This document shows, one piece after another, positions 8,000 to 15,041 of a stretch of 34,731 bases of DNA (positions within the stretch are counted from its first letter, which is position 1; each line of letters begins with the position of its first letter). A model generated the notes under the pieces. It made no database searches and was not told where the DNA came from. It was given only the letters and a program-made list of their open reading frames with translations. The translations under genes were made by a program, and so were the position numbers. This DNA comes from an uncultured Olsenella sp. (lineage in GTDB: Bacteria; Actinomycetota; Coriobacteriia; Coriobacteriales; Atopobiaceae), in the NCBI GenBank assembly GCA_949296375.1, contig CASFQX010000114.1, positions 1-34,731 of the forward strand, read 5' to 3'.

Positions 8000-10558
8000 T
8001 TACCCGCGCATACGACGGAGGGCGACGCCACCCGCAGCGGCGGCAACGCCGGTGAGCGCCATCGCGAGAGACGACGCGGCGCTCATCGGGTCGGAGGTCT
8101 GGGGGACCTCATTCTCGACGGGGGCGCTGGGCTTCTCCGTGGGCTCCGCGGGCTTCTCCACGGGCTTGACGGGTTCCTCGAAGGAGTTGGTGAAGGTGGG
8201 GTCGTTGCCCTCGACCTCAGCGACGAGATGGCCGAGATAGTCGTTGGTCACGTGGACAGCAACGTTGTGGACCGTGCTGTCGTAGGTGACGCCCTCGACG
8301 CCGGAGGCAACCTCGCGCACCTGGTAGGCGTAGTCGCCGGCAGCGTCAAAGGTGAGCGCGTCAAACGCGACGACGCCCTCCTCGTCATTGGTGGCCGTTG
8401 CGACGACCGTGCCGCTCTCATCCACGAGCTCGAAGGAGAACTGGCCGTCGGCGAGGGTCGCGCCCTCGAGGACCTTGTGGGCCGTGATCTGGACGTCAAC
8501 CGGGGCCGCGGCCTTGGGGGCGTTGGAGATGCTGACCGTCAGCGTGCGGTTCTCGTCATCTCTCACCACGTCGCCATAGGTCACCTCGTAGTCATCGCCC
8601 TCCTCGGCAACGCCAATCGTGAGGTCTCCGAGGGTGTCGGGGTCGGGCAGCCCCTCGAACGTGGCGCTCCAGCCGTTCTCGGCGTTCAGCTCCACGGTGT
8701 CGAGCTGGTAGGAGCCCACGGTCAGGCGCACGCTCACGGGCTTTCGGTACTCCTCGGGCACGTCGTCCCACTGCTTGTTGACGGTGAGGGTCCAGGTCTG
8801 CTCGACCTCCTCGCCGGGCGTGCGACTGGGGCCGATCACGACGGCGCCGTTGGTGCCGATGCCACCGCCGCGCTGGGAGCTGTTGCCCGTGATGAACACC
8901 TTTGCGAGGCTCGATGCGAGCTCCGCCGCATCATCGGAGACAACGCTCTTGAGGGCGAGCTGGCCGTCCTCGTTCACGATCCCGGGATGGGCCGAGGTCG
9001 CGCCCTGGCCGTCGTAGCGCGGCGCGTCCGGGTCGGCATAGCCGAGGACGGACTCGACGCCATCAGGGCTCGTGGAGGTCACGGCACCATCGTCGTACCA
9101 GTTGGCAGCACCGCCGCCGAGCGCTCGATCCGCAAGCGTGATCGTGGCGGTCCTCCCCTCCTGGGGAACGGACGCGATGTCATCACCAGCGGTGGCACCA
9201 TCAGCGGAGGTCGCCGAGTTGCCTGAGATGAGGGCACCGTTGGAGACGGAGGTGTGGGCGTCGCCCGTCGGGCAGAGCCACATGCCGCCGCCGAGGATGG
9301 AGGCTGTGTTGTCGGTCACGAGGACGTCCTTCATGTGGAGGACGTAGGGCGTGGAGCCAACGTACACGCCGCCGCCCTGGCGCTCGGCGGTGTTGTTGGA
9401 GATGGTGCCGGCAAAGATGGAGCAGGTGTTGGAGGCAACGTACACGCCGCCGCCGCAGCCTCCGTCATTGCTGTCAAGGAACTCGAGATAGTTGTAGACG
9501 GCGGTGTTGCCCGTGATGGTGCCACCGGTCATCTCGAAGCGAGCGGGGCAGTTGTACTTCTCGCCCCAGTCCTCAACGGAAATGGCCCCGGAGTTGCCCG
9601 TGCTCTCCACTGCGGACTTATACAGGTCGGAAGCAGCAACGCCACCACCGATGGGCGCCAGGTTGCTGGAGATGGTGCCACCCTTCATGTAAAAGCTGCC
9701 CGACGTCCAGATGGCAACGCCGCCTCCGCAGTAACCAGCCTTGTTGCCGGAGATGGTGCCGTCGTTCATCGTGAACGTCGCCGTGGACATGTAGTCGGGC
9801 TGGAAGCGCTCTCCGACGAAGACGCCGCCCATGAAGCCGACGTTGTCGGAGATCTCGCCGCCGTTCATCGTGAAGGTGGCGTTGCCCCCCTCGCCGCGGA
9901 CGTAGACCGTGGAGTTGTTGATCTGGCCCTGGTCGGAGACGTTGTCCGTGATGGCGCCGTCGTTCATCGTGAGCTCGCCGCCGCGCTGGACGGTGATGAT
10001 GCCGCCCATCTGGTTGGTGAACTGGTTGTTGGTGATCGTGGCGTCGTTGATGGTCATCGTGGCGCCCTCGCCGTCCACGAGGAAGCATCCCGCCTCGTAC
10101 GACTTGCAGACGGCATTCTGGTAGGTGCCGCCCTCGAGGGTGAGCGAGCCGTTGACGGTGGCGAAGGAGCCAACGTAGCTGCTGCCTGAGCCAATGCGGA
10201 GGGCGGTGGCATCGATGTTGACATCAAGCGTGAGCGAGCCGCCCGCGTCAACGTCGAAGAACGACTTGCCGCTCGCGCCCTCCTGCCAGGTGAGCGTCAC
10301 GTCATCACTCGCACCCTGGACGGTCACGCTCTGACCGGCGGCAACGGTAACGGTCCCCTCAAAAGCAATATCCTCGCCAACGGTGATGATGGCGTCGTCG
10401 GTCGCATCAGCAACCGCCTGCTGAAGCTCCTCGAACGTGCTCACCGTCTTGTCGGCGGCGCGAGCGGCAACCGGGGCGAGCGCGCACACAACGGCAAGCA
10501 CCGCTGCGACAACGGCCAGGAAAGCCGCACCCCTTCTAAAGATTGACCTCTTCCCCAT
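8000..10558 (-). CDS. Secreted, wall-anchored beta-helix protein with Cna-B and pilin isopeptide domains
   Basis: An 852-residue predicted cell-wall adhesin or structural protein. A signal peptide (KRSIFRR, hydrophobic 10-30, cleavage near ARA-A at about 35) leads into a right-handed parallel beta-helix to about 560, with repeats of the type MNDGTISGNKAG, GGTITGNTA and GGGVYVGS. A Cna-B domain follows (about 586-680, LTVNKQW to SISNAP), then an FctA/Spy0128-like domain (about 685-790, ITAHKVLEG to FTNSF). Lys and Asn positions suited to intramolecular isopeptide bonds are visible in both. A Pro/Glu/Lys linker ends in VPQTSD (818-823), a hydrophobic segment and RRMRG, a sorting signal. I chose ATG 10558 because AAGGGAACAGT precedes it; the frame extends 17 codons upstream without a ribosome site. 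No sortase gene is in the window. Confidence 0.9.
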   Translation of the reverse strand: MGKRSIFRRGAAFLAVVAAVLAVVCALAPVAARAADKTVSTFEELQQAVADATDDAIITVGEDIAFEGTVTVAAGQSVTVQGASDDVTLTWQEGASGKSFFDVDAGGSLTLDVNIDATALRIGSGSSYVGSFATVNGSLTLEGGTYQNAVCKSYEAGCFLVDGEGATMTINDATITNNQFTNQMGGIITVQRGGELTMNDGAITDNVSDQGQINNSTVYVRGEGGNATFTMNGGEISDNVGFMGGVFVGERFQPDYMSTATFTMNDGTISGNKAGYCGGGVAIWTSGSFYMKGGTISSNLAPIGGGVAASDLYKSAVESTGNSGAISVEDWGEKYNCPARFEMTGGTITGNTAVYNYLEFLDSNDGGCGGGVYVASNTCSIFAGTISNNTAERQGGGVYVGSTPYVLHMKDVLVTDNTASILGGGMWLCPTGDAHTSVSNGALISGNSATSADGATAGDDIASVPQEGRTATITLADRALGGGAANWYDDGAVTSTSPDGVESVLGYADPDAPRYDGQGATSAHPGIVNEDGQLALKSVVSDDAAELASSLAKVFITGNSSQRGGGIGTNGAVVIGPSRTPGEEVEQTWTLTVNKQWDDVPEEYRKPVSVRLTVGSYQLDTVELNAENGWSATFEGLPDPDTLGDLTIGVAEEGDDYEVTYGDVVRDDENRTLTVSISNAPKAAAPVDVQITAHKVLEGATLADGQFSFELVDESGTVVATATNDEEGVVAFDALTFDAAGDYAYQVREVASGVEGVTYDSTVHNVAVHVTNDYLGHLVAEVEGNDPTFTNSFEEPVKPVEKPAEPTEKPSAPVENEVPQTSDPMSAASSLAMALTGVAAAAGGVALRRMRG

Positions 10559-10898
10559 ACTGTTCCCTTCTGCTGCGTCTAATCCGTAGCCGCGGCCCAT
10601 CAAAACCATAAGCCGAGGCTGTGGGGCATTTGGCCCCCACCAAACGGCGAGGGCAAAAGTGAAGGAAACTCTAGCACCGATTACTGGTGTATGCGTTGAG
10701 TTTTTTATTTTCTATACAGTTTGTTTCCGCAGGAAATACTATGTTGACAAGCTACATATTATGGTAGGGGGTACCTTTGTGGGCAGAGCAGTGTCACGCC
10801 GAGCCCCTGCACAATCGGTAGCTTGGCGCACATTACTTGGGATTTATTTGGCGGGATATAAATATCCCCGGGGTGCGTTACTAGACGCTCACCCACCA
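10559..10898. other. Intergenic region, partly AT-rich, no gene seen
   Basis: This 340-bp stretch separates the surface-protein gene from the hydrolase gene. The part at about 10660-10770 is much richer in A+T than the rest of the window and probably holds the surface-protein promoter. On the minus strand TATAGA, in the context ACTGTATAGAAAAT, is a possible -10 box, without a clear -35. A TTGACA at 10744-10749 on the plus strand has no suitable -10. I see no coding frame with family resemblance here. Confidence 0.5.
10853..10868. repeat. 7-bp perfect inverted repeat
   Basis: GGGATAT-AA-ATATCCC lies 31 nt after the stop of the hydrolase gene (on the minus strand). There is no U-tract, so it could be a factor-dependent stop or an operator; which one cannot be told from sequence. 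Confidence 0.45.
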
Positions 10899-11903
10899 CT
10901 ACCCCAGGTTCTTCTCGAGAAAGGCGTCAACCGTGAACCAATAGAGGTCTGGGTTGGTGCTGGCGGAGAGACCGTGGCCGGCGCCCTCCACGACGAGCTT
11001 CCCCTTCACCTCACTCGCGCAGGCGTCATAGCACTCGTCGAGCATCGAGAAGGGCACGAACTCGTCCGCGTCGCCGTGAATGAAGAGCATGGGCACGCGC
11101 GCCTGACGCAGGCTCTCCACAGCAGATGCCCCCTCGAAGGTGTAGCCCGCGCGCAGCAGGCACGCCGCATCGGCAACGTTCAGAATCGGAAAGCTCGGCA
11201 GGCCAAAGACGTTGTCCAGCTGAAGGGCAAACTCGTCCCACACGCTCGTGTAGCCGCAGTCCTCAACGATCAGGCGGACGTTCTCCGAGAGTCCGTCCAG
11301 CCCGGACGCCATCATGACCTCCGCGCCGCCCATGGAGACGCCAAAGAGCATGATGCGAGCCTCCGGGTCGCGAGCCACGATGTCATCGATCCAGCCGAGA
11401 AGGTCGTGGGCGTCCTGCCAGCCCATCTGAATGAGACCGGTGTCCACGTTGCGCTCGTGGGCCCGAGCCGCCGGCGCGACCACGTTCATGCCCAGCTGCG
11501 AGAAGTGATAGGCGTACTTGGCCATGTCCGCCGGCTCGCCGATGTAGCCGTGGCAGACCACCGCCCAGGTGTGCCCGTCCGCATAGGGGCCCTCCCCCGA
11601 ACCGGGGAGCTCCCAGCCAAGGAGCACCGTGCCATCCTCGACCTGGTGTGCAACGGAGACCTTCTGCGCGTCAAACCATGCCGCAGCCTCCTCGGCGTAC
11701 GCGGCGTCGAGCTTGGGAGCCTCGGTGTAGTCCAGGCCGTCAACGTTCCCGGCGCGCATCGTGTTTGCCATGGAGTTCTCGGCGTGTGGGTTGAGCGCAA
11801 AGTCCACGAGAAAGTTGCCGGCAAAGCCCAGGGCCACGACAACAAGGACGACGACCGCCGCCACCGCAATGAGGACCCGCCTCGTTCTTCTCGCCAACGC
11901 CAT
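10899..11903 (-). CDS. Membrane-anchored alpha/beta hydrolase
   Basis: A 334-residue alpha/beta hydrolase, probably a serine esterase or peptidase, tethered to the membrane. A basic N-terminus (ARRTRR) is followed by one hydrophobic helix at 9-29 with no clear cleavage site. The oxyanion region is VVCHGY (116-120). The nucleophile elbow is FGVSMGG with S190, the acid is in HGDADEFVP (D278 or D280), and the histidine is H310 in GAGHG. The layout resembles Bacillus YqkD and related hydrolases, whose substrates are unknown. AAAGGAGTTTC precedes ATG 11903. The first codons, GCG AGA AGA ACG, use two Arg codons that are rare in a genome this GC-rich, and they create a copy of the GGCGAGAAG word. 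The gene appears monocistronic. Confidence 0.87.
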   Translation of the reverse strand: MALARRTRRVLIAVAAVVVLVVVALGFAGNFLVDFALNPHAENSMANTMRAGNVDGLDYTEAPKLDAAYAEEAAAWFDAQKVSVAHQVEDGTVLLGWELPGSGEGPYADGHTWAVVCHGYIGEPADMAKYAYHFSQLGMNVVAPAARAHERNVDTGLIQMGWQDAHDLLGWIDDIVARDPEARIMLFGVSMGGAEVMMASGLDGLSENVRLIVEDCGYTSVWDEFALQLDNVFGLPSFPILNVADAACLLRAGYTFEGASAVESLRQARVPMLFIHGDADEFVPFSMLDECYDACASEVKGKLVVEGAGHGLSASTNPDLYWFTVDAFLEKNLG

Positions 11904-11933
11904 GAAACTCCTTTCAGCTTTCGATGACGGGCC

Positions 11934-11942
11934 ATTCTAGCA
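11934..11942 (-). promoter_or_regulatory. Candidate extended -10 promoter of the hydrolase gene
   Basis: On the minus strand TGC-TAGAAT forms an extended -10 element about 30 nt before the start codon. No good -35 is seen, which extended -10 promoters can tolerate. Confidence 0.4.
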
Positions 11943-12010
11943 CGCGTCCCAGCCTCAGGATGGGGTTGAGGGACCGATTGAAACCTCAGGAAAACGAGGT
12001 ATAAACGAGC

Positions 12011-12052
12011 GGTCGAAAGCGAGGGGGACGTGTGCTCCCACCTCGCGCGACC
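12011..12052 (-). terminator. Possible terminator hairpin after the dGTPase gene
   Basis: GGTCG (12011-12015) pairs with CGACC (12048-12052) and GCGAGG (12019-12024) with CCTCGC (12041-12046). It begins 8 nt after the dGTPase stop on the minus strand. No U-tract follows, so terminator function is uncertain. Confidence 0.4.
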
Positions 12053-12059
12053 CGCTCTC

Positions 12060-13307
12060 CTACGCCCGCACGCCGTCCGCGAAGTGGCCGCGGCGCGGGA
12101 AGAGCTCCGCCGCGCGCGGGAAGAGCACGGAACAGGTGGCCATGAAGTAGTCGTCGGTCATCGAGGAGATGAAGTCCACCACGGTGCGGTCGAGGTCGCT
12201 CTCCCAGTCGTAGCTGCGGCCGTAGAACGCCTGGCGCCGCTCGAGCGGTCCCACGTGGTGCGCAAAGATCGCCGCCCGCTCGTCCCCTGAGCGCAGCGCC
12301 TCGAGCTCGTGGTCGTAGAGCGCCGAGAAGAGCTCGGCGATCTCGTGTGAGAAGTCCCCGTTGACCTCGCCCGCACCATAGATCTTCTCGTAGTTCTCGC
12401 GCTTGGCGCGGCGCATCTCGGCAAAGCCCTCCTCGGAGAGCGCGATGTGGTCTTCGCCCACGCTGTTCTCCACGACGTCCGCCACAAAGGCGGCGAGCGC
12501 CCAGGCGTTGTAGCCGCCGCCCAGGCCGTCGTCAAAGGTCCCCTCGTCGGCAAGGCCCGCCGTGATCGCGTCCTGGCGGTCTTTGCCCACGTAGGCGATG
12601 ATGTCAGAGACACGCACCACACAGCCCTCGAGCGTCATGGGGCGCAGGTGAGAGATCGTCTCGGCCCCGCGCTCCCAGCAGCAGGCCACCACGCGCTCGA
12701 AGGTGTCGAACTCCGCCAGACCGCTCGTCTCAAAGCGCTGGAGCTCAAACTCCCCGTTGTGGCAGAGCGCGCCGTCGAGCACCTGCAGGCTCACGTTGCG
12801 CCCGGCAAGCTCGTCCATGACGCGCACGCTCTGGACGTTGTGGAAGAACCAGCGGCCCGTGCGCTCATGATAGGCGTCGGAGAGGAAGCGCTCGCCGGCG
12901 TGGCCGAAGGGCGTGTGACCCAGGTCATGACCCAGGGCAATTGCCTCGATGAGGTCCAGGTTGAGGCCGAGCGCGCGGCCGATGTCACGGGCCACCCGCG
13001 CCACGAGCTGCACGTGCAGGCCACGACGGCAGAGGTCGTCGTCGGCGCGGAACGAAAAGACCTGCGTCTTTCCCGCCAGGCGATTGTAGGCAGGGAGGTG
13101 CATGACTTTCTCGGCATCGCGCACGAAGGCGGGGCGCAGCGTGGTGTCACGGTCGCGCTCGCAGGGGTCGCGGCGGATGGCTGAGACGTCACGGCAGGCA
13201 AACGGCGAGAGGCTTCCGGAGGCCAGGCGCTCGGCAACCAGGGCCGAGGCGCGCTCGGAGAGCCGACCGGTGAGGCCGGGCGCGAGCCTGTTCTGGGGCA
13301 TCGACAT
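12060..13307 (-). CDS. dgt: dGTPase-like HD-domain triphosphohydrolase
   Basis: A 415-residue protein of the deoxyguanosinetriphosphate triphosphohydrolase family, which hydrolyses dNTPs to nucleoside and tripolyphosphate and helps control dNTP pools. The N-terminus carries the family segment DRDTTLRPAFVRDAEKVMHLP...NRLAGKTQVF. The metal-binding HD core is HDLGHTPFGHAGE, with H127, D128 and H131, and further conserved pieces are FFHNVQSVRVMDEL, CVVRVSDIIAYVGKD and the C-terminal IAELFSALYDHEL. I chose ATG 13307: AGGGACTAGC precedes it, and it starts one base after the stop codon of the upstream ATP-grasp-like gene. The frame is open to 13400 but only by reading through that gene. The coupling means the two proteins are made together. 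Confidence 0.93.
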   Translation of the reverse strand: MSMPQNRLAPGLTGRLSERASALVAERLASGSLSPFACRDVSAIRRDPCERDRDTTLRPAFVRDAEKVMHLPAYNRLAGKTQVFSFRADDDLCRRGLHVQLVARVARDIGRALGLNLDLIEAIALGHDLGHTPFGHAGERFLSDAYHERTGRWFFHNVQSVRVMDELAGRNVSLQVLDGALCHNGEFELQRFETSGLAEFDTFERVVACCWERGAETISHLRPMTLEGCVVRVSDIIAYVGKDRQDAITAGLADEGTFDDGLGGGYNAWALAAFVADVVENSVGEDHIALSEEGFAEMRRAKRENYEKIYGAGEVNGDFSHEIAELFSALYDHELEALRSGDERAAIFAHHVGPLERRQAFYGRSYDWESDLDRTVVDFISSMTDDYFMATCSVLFPRAAELFPRRGHFADGVRA

Positions 13308-13308
13308 G

Positions 13309-14700
13309 CTAGTCCCTGACGACGAGGCAGCCCATGGTGGCTCGGTTGGACCACGGGCCGTGGCTGCCCTCATAGCCGCCGCGCGCGTAGACGCCGCCAA
13401 ACTGACCGCGGAAGAGGTGCAGGCCGAGGATGTTCTCGACCTCCACGGTCTCGCCGGCGCGGCCCTCGTCCTCGCCGACGGCAGGGGCGCCCAGCACCGC
13501 AGGCGAGCGATAGGCGCTCGGACGCTCCTGGATCACGCCGCCCTCCTCGGCGCAGGCGAGAAGGACGCGCCACCAGTCGTCGCGGTCGTCGTAGGAGTCT
13601 CCGGCAACGGCCTCGTTGGCACGATAGGCTCCCATCGGGCGGGCGAGCCAGCGGCCGGGCTCGGCGAGATAGGGCGTTAGGTCGCTCTCTCGCGTGAGCA
13701 GATGCGTCTCGGGCACGTGCGCACGGACGAAGGCAAGCTCCTCGTGGTCGAGCACGTCCTCGACGGCGTCGGAGGAGAGCACGGCGAGAAGCGCGTTTGT
13801 GGAGACGGGCCACGTCCTGAAGCCGCCGATCACGCAGGCGAGGCCGCGGCGGGCGGCCTCGACGAGCGCCTCGGCTCCGGCACAGGGCTTCTCGAGCATC
13901 TCGGAGAGGAGCACGCGGCGGTAGACGCAGCCGATGGGGCCCTGGGAGTCGACGAGGCGACGGTGGCCGCCGGCCTCCTCGATGCGCAGATCGCGGATGT
14001 CAACGAAGCGCGCGAAGACGCCCTCGTCGGCGAGGCGCTCGATGATGTCCGAGAACTCGCTCGCGGAGGCGGACTCGGGATAGTCCACGATGCCCACGGC
14101 GGGGCGCTCCGGGTGACGCGTGCCGGTGTCGGCGTTCGCCCAGGACATGTAGGTCTCGCGCAGGGCGTCGATGACGCCGCCGGTGACGTCGAAGGTCTCC
14201 ACCTCGGGGTGGAGCTCGGCAAAGCGACGGTAGGTCTCGGTCAGCTGGGCGGCGCGCGTGACCTCGACGGAGGCCGTCATGCCGAGCGAGCTGTCCGTGG
14301 CGGCGCCCACCACGGTGAAGCCGCCCGTCCCCTCGTCGAAGAGCACGTCGATGCGTGCGAAGGGAATGAGCTGCTCGTAGCCGGTGGGGACGAGCGAGAG
14401 GGCTTCGGCCTCCTCGGGGAGGCAGAAGCGGGCGCGGAAGTCCTTGTCGCTCAGGAAGCGCGCCGTGACGCGCTCGAGAATGCGACCCATCGTCTCGGCG
14501 GCGTCGCGCAGGATGCCCAGTTCGGCGCTGCAGAGGATCTTAGGGGTGACGGACCAGGTGGGCGTTCCCTCCCGGTTGGCAACGGGGTGGGCAGAGGCAA
14601 GGTAGGACGCGGCGATCTCTCGACCCTCCACGTCCCCGCCAAGGTCGCGCATGATGCCGAGATACTCGTCCTCGAGCGCGCGACCATGAAGATTGCTCAT
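13309..14700 (-). CDS. Circularly permuted ATP-grasp-like protein (glutathionylspermidine synthase-like)
   Basis: A 463-residue soluble protein that I recognise only at superfamily level. Its layout fits permuted ATP-grasp ligases of the glutathionylspermidine-synthase-like group: an N-terminal helical part with SVTPKILCSAE, a central strand-helix segment GIVDYPESASASEFSDII followed by GPIGCVYRRVLL, and a C-terminal half with WLARPMGAYRANEAVAGDS, GGVIQERPS and GGVYARGGYEGSHG. The last part resembles the catalytic loop and nucleotide-binding strands. The substrate is unknown; a peptide or amine ligation would fit the family but is inference. CGAGGAACCC precedes ATG 14700. A good promoter lies upstream and the dGTPase gene begins one base after its stop, so both form one operon. 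Confidence 0.6.
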   Translation of the reverse strand: MSNLHGRALEDEYLGIMRDLGGDVEGREIAASYLASAHPVANREGTPTWSVTPKILCSAELGILRDAAETMGRILERVTARFLSDKDFRARFCLPEEAEALSLVPTGYEQLIPFARIDVLFDEGTGGFTVVGAATDSSLGMTASVEVTRAAQLTETYRRFAELHPEVETFDVTGGVIDALRETYMSWANADTGTRHPERPAVGIVDYPESASASEFSDIIERLADEGVFARFVDIRDLRIEEAGGHRRLVDSQGPIGCVYRRVLLSEMLEKPCAGAEALVEAARRGLACVIGGFRTWPVSTNALLAVLSSDAVEDVLDHEELAFVRAHVPETHLLTRESDLTPYLAEPGRWLARPMGAYRANEAVAGDSYDDRDDWWRVLLACAEEGGVIQERPSAYRSPAVLGAPAVGEDEGRAGETVEVENILGLHLFRGQFGGVYARGGYEGSHGPWSNRATMGCLVVRD

Positions 14701-14748
14701 GGGTTCCTCGATTCGTATTGGCGCCGCAGGGCGGCAGGTAACGAGACA

Positions 14749-14777
14749 ATTTTACGTTTTACCCATCGGAGAGGCAA
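14749..14777 (-). promoter_or_regulatory. Promoter of the ATP-grasp-like/dGTPase operon
   Basis: On the minus strand TTGCCT (14777-14772) and TAAAAT (14754-14749) are separated by exactly 17 nt. The start codon at 14700 would have a leader of about 40 nt. Confidence 0.5.
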
Positions 14778-14860
14778 AAACCAGCGACTTTGAAGCCGAG
14801 ATTTGTGGTTCTTCGATGAAGCGACGAGGGGGCTTTTGCGGGGACGCCGAGTGATGCGCG

Positions 14861-14986
14861 GGTTGTGCGCACGCTTCATAGTTTGATGCTCTTCTCGCCA
14901 AGGCGTTTGCCTGCGACGACGCGGTTCGCCGGCATTTATCAACATCTTAATTGTGCGCACAACCTGCGAGGGGGTGCGCACAACCT
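14861..14986. repeat. 126-bp non-coding element, copy B
   Basis: GGTTGTGCGCAC at 14861-14872, its exact complement at 14953-14964 and again at 14974-14985, and GATGCTCTTCTCGCCA at 14885-14900. The offsets of the blocks from the first base (24, 92 and 113) are the same as in copy A at 7801. The middle third differs strongly in sequence but not in length. Confidence 0.85.
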
Positions 14987-15041
14987 TCCAGAGACTGGGT
15001 TTGGGTGCCGGCCTAGCTGCAGAGCGGGGGCGAGAAGAGCC

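Larger units (their letters stand above)
14701..15041. other. Intergenic region with promoter and 126-bp element, no gene seen
   Basis: The 341 bp between the ATP-grasp-like gene and the SGNH hydrolase gene holds a sigma-70-type promoter at 14749-14777, the 126-bp element copy B at 14861-14986 and a GGCGAGAAG word at 15029-15037 just after the SGNH stop codon. I see no coding frame with family resemblance. Confidence 0.6.

Noticed and set aside
10744..10749. TTGACA as a plus-strand promoter
   Set aside because: No -10 hexamer lies 15-19 nt downstream, and no plus-strand gene follows.
10659..11927. A plus-strand frame of 422 codons opposite the hydrolase gene
   Set aside because: The part outside the hydrolase covers only AT-rich intergenic DNA and resembles nothing; the minus-strand gene has a complete catalytic triad.
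12011..12052. A firm terminator after the dGTPase gene
   Set aside because: The stem is interrupted and no U-tract follows, so it is listed only as possible.
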